A DNA stretch of 64,000 nt, taken from assembly GCF_900095225.1 (NCBI RefSeq), contig NZ_LT607416.1:237033-301032 (forward strand), in the 5' to 3' direction. Under the pieces are notes generated by a model. The model ran no database searches. It was not told the DNA's origin and was given only the letters and a program-made list of their open reading frames with translations. Both the position numbers and the translations under genes were made by a program. The stretch is from Pseudomonas sp. UMAB-08. Lineage in GTDB: Bacteria > Pseudomonadota > Gammaproteobacteria > Pseudomonadales > Pseudomonadaceae. Of the stretch, positions 54,170 to 63,428 are shown piece after piece; position 1 is the first letter of the stretch, and the number at the start of each line of letters is the position of its first letter.

Positions 54170-55312
54170 GTGATGCGTTGGAAACATGCAGCATTGCTGG
54201 CCCTGGCCATATTGGCCGCGGGTTGCAGTAGCAACAGCAAAAAGGAATTACCACCGGCCGAGCTGACCGACTTCAAAGAAGAAGTGGTTCTGCAAAAGCA
54301 ATGGAGTCGCTCCATCGGTGATGGCCAGGGCAAGAACTACAACATGTTGGTTCCCGCTGTTGAAGGTGAACATATCTTCGCTGCGGACGTCACCGGTATT
54401 GTGATGTCTCTGGATCGCACGACTGGTGACGTAATCTGGAAGAAAGACCTTGAACTGCCTGTTTCCGGTGCCGTTGGCGTAGGCTCTGGTCTGGTGATGC
54501 TCGGTACGCTCAAAGGCGCGGTCGTCGTACTGGACGCTGCCACTGGCGAAGAAAAATGGCGCGCTCGCGTGACCAGTGAAGTGCTGGCAGCACCTGCGAC
54601 CAACGGTGACGTGGTCGTGGTTCAGACGCAGGATGACCGAGTGATCGGCTTCGATGCTGCCACCGGCAACCAGCGCTGGATCTATGAAAGCACCCCTGCA
54701 GTCCTGACATTGCGCGGTACTGGCGCGCCGATCGTTACCAATCACCTTGCGGTGGCGGGTCTGTCGACGGGTAAGGTCGTTGCATTGGATACCTCGAACG
54801 GCGTGCCGATCTGGGAGCAACGCGTTGCTATTCCACAAGGTCGCTCGGAACTGGATCGTGTTGTCGATATCGACGGTGGTCTGCTGTTGTCCGGCAGTAC
54901 GCTGTATGTCGCCACCTACCAGGGTCGTGTCGCCGGTCTGGATGTAGAGAGCGGTCGTGTGCTTTGGCAGCGTGATGCGTCAAGCTATGCCGGTGTCGCC
55001 CAAGGTTTTGGCAGCGTCTACGTGAGTCTGGCCAGTGGCACTGTCGAAGGCGTCGATGAGCGCTCCTCGACAGCGCTTTGGAGCAACGATGCGTTGGCTC
55101 GTCGCCAGCTGGGTGCGCCGGAAGTGTTTTCCAGCTACGTAGCGGTCGGCGATATGGAAGGCTATCTGCACCTGCTGAGCCAGGTCGATGGTCGTTTCGT
55201 TGGCCGTGAGAAAATTGACGGCGATGGCCTGCGGGCCCGTCCGTTGGTCGTTGGCGACACGATTTATGTGTTTGGCAACAGCGGCAAGCTGGAAGCCCTG
55301 AAGATCAAGTAA
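54170..55312 (+). CDS. bamB: Outer-membrane assembly lipoprotein BamB
   Basis: An eight-bladed PQQ-type beta-propeller lipoprotein of the BAM complex. The signal ends in lipobox LAAGC (Cys19), and blade repeats such as DRTTGDVIWKKDLELPVSG and DAATGEEKWRARVTSE are evenly spaced. I prefer GTG 54170 (9 bp after AAAGGGG) or ATG 54173; the in-frame ATG at 54161 would add four residues and lies inside yfgM. Confidence 0.95.
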   Translation: MMRWKHAALLALAILAAGCSSNSKKELPPAELTDFKEEVVLQKQWSRSIGDGQGKNYNMLVPAVEGEHIFAADVTGIVMSLDRTTGDVIWKKDLELPVSGAVGVGSGLVMLGTLKGAVVVLDAATGEEKWRARVTSEVLAAPATNGDVVVVQTQDDRVIGFDAATGNQRWIYESTPAVLTLRGTGAPIVTNHLAVAGLSTGKVVALDTSNGVPIWEQRVAIPQGRSELDRVVDIDGGLLLSGSTLYVATYQGRVAGLDVESGRVLWQRDASSYAGVAQGFGSVYVSLASGTVEGVDERSSTALWSNDALARRQLGAPEVFSSYVAVGDMEGYLHLLSQVDGRFVGREKIDGDGLRARPLVVGDTIYVFGNSGKLEALKIK

Positions 55313-55416
55313 TGGTTGTCTATGCATAAGGCCGCTGTCTATGTTTGAAGCATAGGGCCTCTTGCAGCCTTGCTCCGGCAAGGCCTGCGGCACTTCTGGT
55401 GCCGCTCCGAACTCCG

Positions 55417-55439
55417 GCCGCTGCCATGCAGCGGCTTTT
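55417..55439 (+). terminator. Terminator between bamB and der
   Basis: A perfect 8-bp stem (GCCGCTGC / GCAGCGGC) with a 3-nt loop, followed by TTTTGTATTTT. It lies 33 bp before der and may attenuate read-through. Confidence 0.82.
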
Positions 55440-55471
55440 GTATTTTCTGAAATAACGAAGTGGAGAGCCGC

Positions 55472-56935
55472 ATGGTTCCCGTAATCGCCCTGGTGGGTCG
55501 ACCGAACGTCGGCAAGTCCACCTTATTCAACCGCCTGACCAGGACTCGCGACGCTATTGTCGGCGATCTGTCCGGTCTGACCCGTGATCGCCAGTACGGT
55601 GAGGCAAAGTGGCAAGGGCGTTCCTACATTCTGATCGACACCGGCGGTATCTCTGGTGATGAACACGGCATGGACGAAAAGATGGCCGAGCAGTCGCTGC
55701 TGGCCATCGAAGAAGCCGATGTCGTGTTGTTCCTGGTAGACGCCCGCGCCGGTTTCACCGCTGCTGACCAAATGATCGGCGAGCACTTGCGCAAGCGTGG
55801 CAAGCGTTCCTACGTGGTAGCCAACAAGGTCGACAACATCGATCCTGAAATGGCACGCGCTGAATTCAGCCCGTTGGGCATGGGTGATGCGATCCCGGTG
55901 GCCGGTGCTCACGGTCGCGGCATCACTCAGATGCTGGAAATCGCCCTGAGCGAATTCCCGAAAGACCCTGAAGAAGAGATTGAGGCCGAAGATGTCGCCG
56001 AAGGCCAGGAAGCCAAGCGCATTCCAGGTCCTAGCGAAAAAGACGGGATCAAGATCGCGATCATCGGCCGTCCAAACGTCGGTAAATCGACGTTGGTCAA
56101 CCGCATGCTCGGTGAAGACCGGGTTATCGTCTATGACGAGCCAGGCACCACCCGTGACAGCATCTACATTCCCTTCGAGCGTAACGACGAGAAGTACACG
56201 CTGATCGACACCGCAGGTGTGCGCAAGCGCGGCAAGGTCCACGAGGAAGTCGAAAAGTTCTCGGTGGTGAAAACCCTGCAGGCGATCAAAGACGCCAACG
56301 TGGTGATCTTCGTGATGGACGCCCGCGAAGGCGTGGTCGATCACGACCTCAACCTGTTGGGCTTTGTCCTGGAATCCGGTCGTGCGCTGGTTATCGCATT
56401 GAACAAGTGGGATGGCATGGATCCGAGCGAGCGCGAGTTCGTGAAGATCGAGCTGCAACGTCGCTTGTTCTTCGTCGACTTTGCCGATATTCACTTCATC
56501 TCGGCCTTGCACGGCACGGGTGTGGGTAACCTCTACCAATCGGTTCAGAACTCGTTCAAGTCCGCGGTCACCCGCTGGCCGACTAACCGCCTGACTCAGA
56601 TCCTTGAAGACGCGGTCAGCGAGCACGCACCGCCAATGGTTGGCAGCCGCCGCATCAAGCTTCGCTATGCTCACTTGGGCGGTGCTAACCCACCGTTGAT
56701 CGTGATTCACGGCAACCAGGTCGAGAAAGTACCCAAGTCTTATGTCCGTTATCTGGAAAACACCTACCGCCGCGTGTTGAAGCTGGTCGGTACGCCAATC
56801 CGGATCGAGTTCAAAGGCGGTGAGAACCCGTACGAAGGCAACAAGAACACGCTGACAGACCGTCAGGTCAACAAGAAGCGTCGAATGATGTCGCACCACA
56901 AGAAAGCTGACAAAAAACGCAAAGATAAGCGTTGA
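55472..56935 (+). CDS. der: Ribosome-assembly GTPase Der (EngA)
   Basis: A GTPase with two tandem G domains, needed for 50S ribosome maturation. Both P-loops read GRPNVGKST (near residues 10 and 200), with DTGGI and DTAGV switch motifs and NKVD and NKWD specificity motifs. The KH-like C-terminal domain ends in a basic tail ([13 protein letters not shown]). ATG 55472 ([12 protein letters not shown]) is used; the frame extends to 55460 without support. Confidence 0.98.
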   Translation: MVPVIALVGRPNVGKSTLFNRLTRTRDAIVGDLSGLTRDRQYGEAKWQGRSYILIDTGGISGDEHGMDEKMAEQSLLAIEEADVVLFLVDARAGFTAADQMIGEHLRKRGKRSYVVANKVDNIDPEMARAEFSPLGMGDAIPVAGAHGRGITQMLEIALSEFPKDPEEEIEAEDVAEGQEAKRIPGPSEKDGIKIAIIGRPNVGKSTLVNRMLGEDRVIVYDEPGTTRDSIYIPFERNDEKYTLIDTAGVRKRGKVHEEVEKFSVVKTLQAIKDANVVIFVMDAREGVVDHDLNLLGFVLESGRALVIALNKWDGMDPSEREFVKIELQRRLFFVDFADIHFISALHGTGVGNLYQSVQNSFKSAVTRWPTNRLTQILEDAVSEHAPPMVGSRRIKLRYAHLGGANPPLIVIHGNQVEKVPKSYVRYLENTYRRVLKLVGTPIRIEFKGGENPYEGNKNTLTDRQVNKKRRMMSHHKKADKKRKDKR

Positions 56936-56959
56936 TCCGGTAACGGATATTCTTGAAAA

Positions 56960-56982
56960 GGGCGCCAATGGCGCCTTTTTTT
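56960..56982 (+). terminator. Terminator after der
   Basis: GGCGCC / GGCGCC stem with a 3-nt loop, followed by seven T residues. Confidence 0.88.
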
Positions 56983-57055
56983 ATGCGCGTGGTATGGGCT
57001 ATCCTGTTTGTTTCCCGTGCCGCCGTAGAGCCGGGTGTAAGCAAGGGAATGGCCC

Positions 57056-58204
57056 ATGATCATCAGTAAGCTGCCGAATGTCGGCACGACCATTTTTACC
57101 GTGATGTCCCAGCTCGCCGCGCAGACCGGGGCAATCAACCTGTCCCAGGGTTTCCCGGATTTCGACGGCCCGCAAGCGCTACGTGATGCTGTGGGCCGGC
57201 ACATCGCTGATGGCCACAACCAATACGCGCCGATGACCGGCTTGCCTGCCCTGCGCCAGCAAGTGGCGGCCAAAATTGCCCGTAGCTATGGCCGTCAGGT
57301 GGATGCCGACACAGAAGTCACCATCACCCCCGGCGCGACCCAGGCCATTTTTTGCGCGATCCAGACGGTGATTCAGCCCGGCGACGAAGTGATCGTGTTC
57401 GACCCGTGCTACGACAGCTATGAACCTTCGGTCGAGCTGGCGGGCGGTCGCTGCGTGCATGTGCAGCTTGGTTTGGACAATTTCGCCATTGATTGGCAGA
57501 AGCTTGGCGAAGCCCTGACCCCGCGTACGCGCATGATCATCCTCAACAGCCCGCACAACCCGAGCGGCGCGTTGATCACCCGCGCTGAGCTCGATCAGTT
57601 GGCGGCGTTGATCGCCAATCGCGACATTTATCTGGTCAGCGACGAAGTGTACGAGCACCTGGTGTTTGACGGTGTGCCGCACGCCAGCGTGCTGGCCCAT
57701 GAAGAGCTGTACCAGCGAGCGTTCGTGGTCAGTTCGTTCGGCAAGACTTATCACGTCACCGGCTGGAAAACCGGTTACGTGGTCGCGCCTCCGGCCTTGA
57801 CTGCCGAGTTGCGCAAGATCCACCAGTACGTGAGCTTCTGTGGCGTAACGCCGCTGCAATACGCCTTGGCTGACTTCATGGCTGAGCACCCCGAGCATGT
57901 CGAAGAACTGCCCGCGTTCTATCAGGCCAAGCGCGATCTGTTCTGCGACCTGCTCGAACCCTCACGCTTCAACTTCAGCCGCGTAGCGGGCACCTATTTT
58001 CAGCTGGTGGATTACTCGAACATTCGTCCGGATTTGAATGACGTCGATATGTCGCTGTGGATGACCCGCGAGCATGGGGTGGCTTCTATTCCGATCTCGG
58101 TCTTCTACCAAAGCCCACCATCAGGGCAACGCCTGATTCGTTTGTGCTTTGCCAAACGCGAGGAGACGTTGCGTCAGGCAGCGGAAAAACTATGCGCGAT
58201 TTAA
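57056..58204 (+). CDS. Pyridoxal-phosphate aminotransferase, methionine/glutamine-transaminase type (YbdL-like)
   Basis: A 382-aa class I/II aminotransferase with the PLP lysine in SSFGKTYHVTGWKTGYV and the substrate/PLP contacts LSQGFPDFDGP, NSPHNPSGA and SDEVYEHL. It resembles E. coli YbdL and eukaryotic glutamine transaminase K, which transaminate 2-oxo-4-methylthiobutanoate and aromatic oxoacids. It overlaps an omega-amidase gene by 13 bases; the amidase would remove the alpha-ketoglutaramate formed when glutamine is the donor. Exact substrate is inferred. Confidence 0.88.
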   Translation: MIISKLPNVGTTIFTVMSQLAAQTGAINLSQGFPDFDGPQALRDAVGRHIADGHNQYAPMTGLPALRQQVAAKIARSYGRQVDADTEVTITPGATQAIFCAIQTVIQPGDEVIVFDPCYDSYEPSVELAGGRCVHVQLGLDNFAIDWQKLGEALTPRTRMIILNSPHNPSGALITRAELDQLAALIANRDIYLVSDEVYEHLVFDGVPHASVLAHEELYQRAFVVSSFGKTYHVTGWKTGYVVAPPALTAELRKIHQYVSFCGVTPLQYALADFMAEHPEHVEELPAFYQAKRDLFCDLLEPSRFNFSRVAGTYFQLVDYSNIRPDLNDVDMSLWMTREHGVASIPISVFYQSPPSGQRLIRLCFAKREETLRQAAEKLCAI

Positions 58205-58983
58205 GCGAACTGCCCAACCTCAATATAGCGTTGGTCCAGACCACTCTGGTGTGGCACGACCGCGAGGCCAACTATGAGCATTTCGAGCTGATGCTGGATC
58301 AGGCTCGGGGTGCAGATCTGATTATCCTGCCAGAGATGTTCACCACCGGCTTCTCAATGCAGTCCGAAACTCTGTCCGAGCCGGAAAATGGCCCCACCGC
58401 CAAGTGGATGCTGGCCCAGGCCAAACGACTGGATGCGGTCGTGACGGGCAGCCTGATCGTTCAGGCTGCTGACGGCAGCCATCGCAACCGCCTGCTATGG
58501 GCACGCCCCGACGGTGAGCTGTTGCATTACGACAAGCGTCATCTGTTTCGCATGGCGGGGGAGCACAAGCACTTCACACCGGGTGAGCGTCAGGTTCAGT
58601 TCGAATTGAAAGGCTGGCGGATTCGGCCACTGATTTGCTACGACCTGCGTTTCCCGGTCTGGAGCCGTGATGCGCAAGACACTGACCTGCTGCTGTATGT
58701 CGCCAACTGGCCCGGCGCACGACGATTGCACTGGAATCGTCTGCTCCCCGCTCGCGCCATCGAAAACCTCTGCTACGTCGCCGCAGTCAATCGAGTCGGC
58801 ACTGACGGTAAGGGCTTTACCTACACGGGTGACAGCCATGTTTTCGACTTCCAGGGTGAAAGCCTGTTAAGCGCCGGTGAGGCCGATGGGGTGTTTCAGG
58901 TTTGCCTGAGCGCTGCCGACCTGGCGGCCTACCGCAAACGCTTCCCGGCGAATCTGGATGCTGACGCTTTCGAGTTGCATTGA
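58192..58983 (+). CDS. Omega-amidase, nitrilase family (YafV-like)
   Basis: A 263-aa carbon-nitrogen hydrolase with the Glu-Lys-Cys triad in ILPEMFTTGFSM, HYDKRHLFRMAGE and LICYDLRFPVWSR. It closely follows the YafV/Nit2 pattern that hydrolyses alpha-ketoglutaramate. The start ATG 58192 lies inside the aminotransferase gene, giving the family N-terminus; the frame upstream is antisense-like and ignored. It probably completes a methionine-salvage transamination pair. Confidence 0.9.
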   Translation: MRDLSELPNLNIALVQTTLVWHDREANYEHFELMLDQARGADLIILPEMFTTGFSMQSETLSEPENGPTAKWMLAQAKRLDAVVTGSLIVQAADGSHRNRLLWARPDGELLHYDKRHLFRMAGEHKHFTPGERQVQFELKGWRIRPLICYDLRFPVWSRDAQDTDLLLYVANWPGARRLHWNRLLPARAIENLCYVAAVNRVGTDGKGFTYTGDSHVFDFQGESLLSAGEADGVFQVCLSAADLAAYRKRFPANLDADAFELH

Positions 58984-59058
58984 TTATGCGATTTCCAACC
59001 AATCGCTAACCCCCGTAGGCGCTGACTTGTCTGCGACATGCGTGAAGCAAATACAAAA

Positions 59059-59093
59059 ACGGCCCCGAAGCGTTCGCTTCGGGGCCGTTTTTT
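59059..59093. terminator. Bidirectional terminator between omega-amidase gene and leuA
   Basis: A long stem (ACGGCCCCGAAGC / GCTTCGGGGCCGT) flanked by A and T runs, serving both convergent genes. Confidence 0.93.
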
Positions 59094-59109
59094 GTTTCAG
59101 TCGTTCAGA

Positions 59110-60780
59110 TCAAGCGGCTTTGGCTTGAGCCTGACTCAGTGAGCGATTCAGTGCACTGAACAGTGCGCGGAAGCTGGCAGTGGTGATGTTCTCATCAATG
59201 CCAACACCGTGGACCGCACGATCACCGTTCACTCGTAGCTCGATGTAAGCAGCTGCCTTGGCCGTGGTCCCGGCGCCAATGGCGTGTTCGCTGTAGTCCA
59301 TGATTTCCACGGAGTCCGGCAGGCTGGCAGCCAGCGCTTCCAGGGCGCCTTTGCCCTTGCCACGCCAGTGCTGGGTCTCGCCATCGCAATGGACTTCGGC
59401 ATCCACTGAGCTGTTGCCGTTTTCTTCCTGCAGCTTATGGCTGAGCAGGGCGTACGGCACGTTGGCTTGCAGGTATTCGCGGTGCAGCAAGTTGTAAATC
59501 TGCTGCGCGCTCATTTCCAGGCCCAGGCGATCGGTTTCACCCTGAACCACCTGGCTGAACTCGATCTGCATCCGGCGTGGCAGGCAGATGCCATATTCCT
59601 GTTCCAGCAAGTAAGCGATGCCGCCTTTGCCGGATTGGCTGTTGACCCGAATCACCGCCTCGTAGCTGCGACCGATATCGGCCGGGTCGATTGGCAGGTA
59701 AGGCACTTCCCACAACGCATCTGGCTTTTGCTGGCTGAAACCTTTGCGGATGGCATCCTGGTGCGAGCCAGAGAACGCGGTATGCACCAGATCGCCCACG
59801 TACGGATGGCGTGGGTGAACCGGAATCTGGTTGCACTCCTCGACGACTTTGCGCACGCCGTCGATGTCGGAGAAGTCCAGCTGAGGGTTGATGCCCTGAG
59901 TGTAGAGGTTGAGTGCCACAGTCACCAGATCGACGTTACCGGTGCGCTCACCGTTACCGAACAGGCAACCTTCAACGCGATCGGCGCCAGCCATCAAGCC
60001 CAGCTCAGTGGCCGCAACCCCGGTACCGCGGTCGTTGTGGGTGTGCAGGCTGATCAGCACGCTGTCGCGGCGATTGATATTGCGGCCAAACCACTCGATC
60101 TGGTCGGCGTATATGTTTGGCGTAGCCACTTCAACGGTTGCTGGCAGGTTGAGGATGACTTTGTTCTGAGGTGTCGGGTTCCAGACCTCGATCACTGCGT
60201 CGCACACTTCCTTGGCGAACTCGAGTTCGGTCGCGCTGAAAGTCTCCGGCGAATATTCGAACGTCCACTGGGTTTCAGGCTGCTGGGCTGCGAACTTGAC
60301 GAACAGCTTGGCGGCGCTGACTGCGATCTCTTTCACGCCTGCTTTGTCCTGGTTGAAGACAATGCGGCGGAACGAAGGCGAGGTGGCGTTATACAGGTGA
60401 ACAATGGCTTTCTTTGCCCCGCGCAGGGATTCGAACGTGCGCGCGATCAAGTCCTCACGACCCTGGGTCAGCACCTGAATGGTGGTGTCGTCCGGGATGT
60501 GGTTGCCTTCAATCAGGGTACGGACGAAGTCAAAGTCGGTTTGCGAGGCGGCCGGGAACGACGCTTCGATTTCTTTGACGCCGACGCTGACCAGGGTCTT
60601 CCAGAAACGCAGTTTCTTGACCGCATCCATCGGCTCGATCAGCGATTGGTTGCCGTCGCGAAGGTCAGAGCTGCACCAGATCGGCGCTGTCGTGATGGTC
60701 TTTGAAGGCCAGGTACGGTCAGGCAGGTCAATAGTTGGAAACGCGCGGTACTTGGTCGAGGGATCGTTGAGCATTGCCAT
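59110..60780 (-). CDS. leuA: 2-isopropylmalate synthase
   Basis: First committed step of leucine synthesis, condensing acetyl-CoA with 2-ketoisovalerate. The 556-aa protein has the catalytic barrel signatures [18 protein letters not shown] and [20 protein letters not shown]. It also has a C-terminal regulatory domain (about residues 430-556) for leucine feedback. The start is ATG 60780 ([14 protein letters not shown]), with AAGGA upstream; the longer frame to 60888 covers the leader region. A candidate leucine-rich leader peptide lies upstream. Confidence 0.97.
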   Translation of the reverse strand: MAMLNDPSTKYRAFPTIDLPDRTWPSKTITTAPIWCSSDLRDGNQSLIEPMDAVKKLRFWKTLVSVGVKEIEASFPAASQTDFDFVRTLIEGNHIPDDTTIQVLTQGREDLIARTFESLRGAKKAIVHLYNATSPSFRRIVFNQDKAGVKEIAVSAAKLFVKFAAQQPETQWTFEYSPETFSATELEFAKEVCDAVIEVWNPTPQNKVILNLPATVEVATPNIYADQIEWFGRNINRRDSVLISLHTHNDRGTGVAATELGLMAGADRVEGCLFGNGERTGNVDLVTVALNLYTQGINPQLDFSDIDGVRKVVEECNQIPVHPRHPYVGDLVHTAFSGSHQDAIRKGFSQQKPDALWEVPYLPIDPADIGRSYEAVIRVNSQSGKGGIAYLLEQEYGICLPRRMQIEFSQVVQGETDRLGLEMSAQQIYNLLHREYLQANVPYALLSHKLQEENGNSSVDAEVHCDGETQHWRGKGKGALEALAASLPDSVEIMDYSEHAIGAGTTAKAAAYIELRVNGDRAVHGVGIDENITTASFRALFSALNRSLSQAQAKAA

Positions 60781-60857
60781 GGGAGAAATCCTTGTTGTGC
60801 TGGCCGGATAGAGGCGGCCTACCGTTGAAACGAAAGAAAGGGGCGAGGCACCGCAAT

Positions 60858-60935
60858 CTAGCTTGGCAGTCGTGCACTGACCAGGCAAAGGCAGCGATGT
60901 TGGCGCAATAGAATGAGGGTGTGTGAGGTTTTCAT
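60858..60935 (-). CDS. Candidate leucine-rich leader peptide of leuA (25 aa)
   Basis: An ATG-to-TAG frame on the minus strand encodes [12 protein letters not shown] followed by [13 protein letters not shown]. Six of 25 codons are Leu, five of them within a 12-residue stretch, and they include CTA, TTG and CTT, which are uncommon in Pseudomonas. It ends 77 bp before the leuA start. Leu-rich leaders sense charged tRNA-Leu by ribosome stalling in other bacteria. No strong ribosome site is present, but the predicted promoter would start transcription at the ATG itself (leaderless). I do not see a clear downstream terminator, so the mechanism is open. Confidence 0.5.
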   Translation of the reverse strand: MKTSHTLILLRQHRCLCLVSARLPS

Positions 60936-60942
60936 GCCGTCA

Positions 60943-60971
60943 ACCGTAACCATTGGGGTGAAAGTTGGCAA
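60943..60971 (-). promoter_or_regulatory. Predicted leuA promoter
   Basis: On the minus strand TTGCCA (60966-60971) and TACGGT (60943-60948) are 17 bp apart; the expected start point is 60935-60936, at the ATG of the leader peptide. Confidence 0.45.
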
Positions 60972-60991
60972 GCACTCGATAAAAATTGAGA

Positions 60992-61007
60992 TAAATCATC
61001 TGATTTA
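60992..61007. promoter_or_regulatory. 16-bp palindrome upstream of leuA
   Basis: TAAATCA-TC-TGATTTA is a perfect 7-bp inverted repeat about 56-71 bp upstream of the predicted leuA start point, a usual place for an activator site. The rest of the 304-bp gap 60781-61084 holds the leader, promoter and a terminator. Confidence 0.35.
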
Positions 61008-61045
61008 GCGTTTTACCGGGTTTTTATGGCTGAATCATAAGTAAA

Positions 61046-61065
61046 AGGCCGCGCAAATTGCGCGG
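61046..61065 (-). terminator. Terminator after the M23 peptidase gene
   Basis: Stem CCGCGCAA / TTGCGCGG followed on the minus strand by CCTTTTACTT. Confidence 0.7.
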
Positions 61066-61084
61066 TCTTCCACGGGGGCGCAAC

Positions 61085-61927
61085 TCAGGGCTGAAATGCA
61101 CCGATAAAAATTGCTGGATCAACCCGGGCATCGTTCAGGCTGACGTTCCAATGCATATGCGGCCCGGTAGCGCGGCCGGTTGAGCCGACTCTGCCCACCA
61201 CGCCGCCACGGGTGACTGTCTGTCCAACCTTCACGTCGATTTTCGACATGTGGCAGAACATGCTGATGAAGCCCTGGCCGTGGTCGACGAACACGGTATT
61301 GCCGTTAAAGAAGTAATTGCCGATAAGGATCACCTTGCCAGCGGCTGGTGATTTGATCGGGGTGCCCGCCGGTACAGCGAAATCCAGACCCGCGTGGGGG
61401 TTGCGTTCCTCGCCATTAAAGAAGCGGCGAACGCCGAACTTGCTCGAAAGGGGACCGCTCACTGGCTTGTCCAGCAGCAGGTTGCTCGGCGTCCCCGGTG
61501 TGAAGCTGCGGTAAGCGCTAATCTGCTCGGCCAGTTCGCCATCAATACGTTTCAGGTCGGCGGGGTTGGGATTGACCTGACGCTGGTTTTTCAGGGTGAT
61601 GCGTTGTTCGGGGTATTGCTTGCTGGCGACGGTGAAGTTCAGGGTGCGTGTGCCATTCGCGGTTTTGGCGGTGATCTGTTGGCTGCCGGGCTTGATCGTC
61701 AACGGCACACCCACAATCGCCAGCCAGCGCGCATCCTGTTCTTTGACCACCAACACCGGCCTGCCTTGATAACTGGCTTGCGGCGCCTGAGCGCTGGCAC
61801 CCAGATCGACGACCGCAACACCACCCGGTACCGGCTTGTTCAGCAGGCGGGCGATGTAACTGTCGTTGCTGGCATGGGCGGGCAGGGCAAGACACAGTGC
61901 AAAAAGTGGCGCAATAAAACGCAGCAT
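61085..61927 (-). CDS. Secreted M23-family (LytM) peptidase (280 aa)
   Basis: A periplasmic protein with a signal peptide (LRFIAPLFALCLALPAHA, cleaved about residue 20). The C-terminal M23 domain starts near residue 160. Its zinc-binding motifs are NPHAGLDFAVP and GPHMHW, both intact, so it is probably an active peptidoglycan endopeptidase rather than a degenerate activator. The N-terminal domain is beta-rich (VAVVDLGASAQAPQASYQGR). The start is ATG 61927; codons further up overlap xseA. It begins 7 bp after xseA and is likely co-transcribed with it. Confidence 0.9.
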   Translation of the reverse strand: MLRFIAPLFALCLALPAHASNDSYIARLLNKPVPGGVAVVDLGASAQAPQASYQGRPVLVVKEQDARWLAIVGVPLTIKPGSQQITAKTANGTRTLNFTVASKQYPEQRITLKNQRQVNPNPADLKRIDGELAEQISAYRSFTPGTPSNLLLDKPVSGPLSSKFGVRRFFNGEERNPHAGLDFAVPAGTPIKSPAAGKVILIGNYFFNGNTVFVDHGQGFISMFCHMSKIDVKVGQTVTRGGVVGRVGSTGRATGPHMHWNVSLNDARVDPAIFIGAFQP

Positions 61928-61934
61928 CAATAGA

Positions 61935-63314
61935 TCAATCCAGAAGAGAGAGGGTGACAGGCGCCAGATGGTTGTCTTCGACGCGCACCTGCAATTCACC
62001 TTCGCCAAGCCGGGCTTTCAAGCGCTGGCCGTTATGGGTTTGTGCCGCACTGCGAATCGCATGACCACGTTCATCGAGCAGGATGCTGTAGCCACGGCTC
62101 AGCGTTGCCAGTGGGCTGACCACGTGCAGCGTCTGCATGTGGCTTTGCAGCTGCAAACGTCGGGTCTTGAGGATCTCGCGAATCGCTCGAGGCAAGCGTT
62201 GGGACAAACTGTCCAGCCGTTGTCTCAACAGCGCGAGGGTGCGACCCGGATGCTGGGCGGCGAGGCGGGCTTGCAGGTGGGCCAGGCGTGCAGCGCGTTT
62301 TTGTGTGTGCTGCTCGAAGGCGCGACGCAGGCGCATGTCCAGATCGTCCAGACGTTGTGCTTGCTGGCGCAGGCGCTCGCCAGGGTGACGCAAGCGTCGA
62401 GAAATGCCTTCCAGGCGCAGGCGCTCGCGCATCAAGCGATCCTGGATGCGGGTGACTAACCGTCGCTTCAGGTTATCGACCCGACGCTGCAGGTCGCTGG
62501 CGTCCGGTGCGAGCAACTCTGCCGCAGCCGATGGCGTCGGCGCACGTACGTCGGCCACGAAATCGCTGATCGAGACGTCAGTCTCATGCCCGACGGCGCT
62601 GACAATTGGCGTCACGCAGGCATCGATTGCCCGGGCGACCGCTTCTTCGTTGAAGCACCACAAGTCTTCCAGCGACCCGCCGCCACGGGCCAGGATCAAG
62701 GCGTCAAACCCTCGAGAGTCGGCCAGTTTCAAGGCGCGGACAATTTGCGCGATAGCATCACGACCTTGCACTGCGGTAGGGATCAACGTCAGTTGGACCT
62801 GCGGCGCACGGCGGCGGAACACGCTGATGATGTCGCGAATCACCGCGCCCGTAGGCGAGCTGATGATACCGATGCGTCGTGGATGCGCCGGCAGGGGCAC
62901 TTTGCGTTCGGTGCTGAACAGGCCTTCGGCGCTGAGTTTGTCTTTCAGTGCATCGAAGGCCAGGCGCAGGGCACCCTCACCGGCCGGCTCGACGGTGTCG
63001 AGGATGAGTTGATAATCGCCACGGCCTTCGAACAGCGAAACCTTGCCGCGCACTTTCACTGCCAGACCGTCTTTCAACACCTGACGAACCCGTGCGGCGC
63101 TTTGTCGGAACAGTGCGCAACGTACTTGGGCGCCACTGTCCTTGAGGGTGAAATACACATGGCCGGAAGCCGGGCGGGACAGATTGGATATTTCGCCTTC
63201 AACCCAGATATTACTGAACACATCCTCCAGCAGCACGCGTGCGCGGCCGTTGAGCTGGCTGACGGTGAGGACTTCCCGGTCGAGGCCGAGTCTTGCGAAG
63301 GGTTCTTTGATCAT
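61935..63314 (-). CDS. xseA: Exodeoxyribonuclease VII large subunit
   Basis: A 459-aa nuclease subunit that degrades single-stranded DNA. The N-terminal OB-fold (LSRPASGHVYFTLKDSGAQVR) is followed by the catalytic domain with GVITSPTGA-type IGIISSPTGAVIRDI, LILARGGGSLEDLWCFNEE and VGHETDVSISDFVAD. A long coiled-coil region follows from about residue 290. ATG 63314 (MIKEPFARLGLDR) is used; an in-frame ATG at 63323 is possible. The small subunit gene is not in this window. Confidence 0.97.
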   Translation of the reverse strand: MIKEPFARLGLDREVLTVSQLNGRARVLLEDVFSNIWVEGEISNLSRPASGHVYFTLKDSGAQVRCALFRQSAARVRQVLKDGLAVKVRGKVSLFEGRGDYQLILDTVEPAGEGALRLAFDALKDKLSAEGLFSTERKVPLPAHPRRIGIISSPTGAVIRDIISVFRRRAPQVQLTLIPTAVQGRDAIAQIVRALKLADSRGFDALILARGGGSLEDLWCFNEEAVARAIDACVTPIVSAVGHETDVSISDFVADVRAPTPSAAAELLAPDASDLQRRVDNLKRRLVTRIQDRLMRERLRLEGISRRLRHPGERLRQQAQRLDDLDMRLRRAFEQHTQKRAARLAHLQARLAAQHPGRTLALLRQRLDSLSQRLPRAIREILKTRRLQLQSHMQTLHVVSPLATLSRGYSILLDERGHAIRSAAQTHNGQRLKARLGEGELQVRVEDNHLAPVTLSLLD

Positions 63315-63324
63315 GGCGAGCATG

Positions 63325-63342
63325 ATAAAGGCATGCCTTTAT
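63325..63342. promoter_or_regulatory. 18-bp perfect palindrome at the xseA 5' end
   Basis: ATAAAGGCATGCCTTTAT reads the same on both strands. It sits 11 bp before the xseA start and overlaps a TATATAAAG that could be the xseA -10 box, so it may be an operator or form a leader hairpin. Confidence 0.4.
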
Positions 63343-63428
63343 ATAGGATAGGTAGCGGTGGTTTTATCTGGTCGAATGTACTGCGGGCTGGTTACAGTCG
63401 GCACGGATCATTTCATGGATGGATGTCG

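Noticed and set aside
55523..56968. 481-codon minus-strand frame over der
   Set aside because: Antisense shadow of der; no family features.
59437..60705. 422-codon plus-strand frame over leuA
   Set aside because: Antisense shadow of leuA in high-GC DNA.
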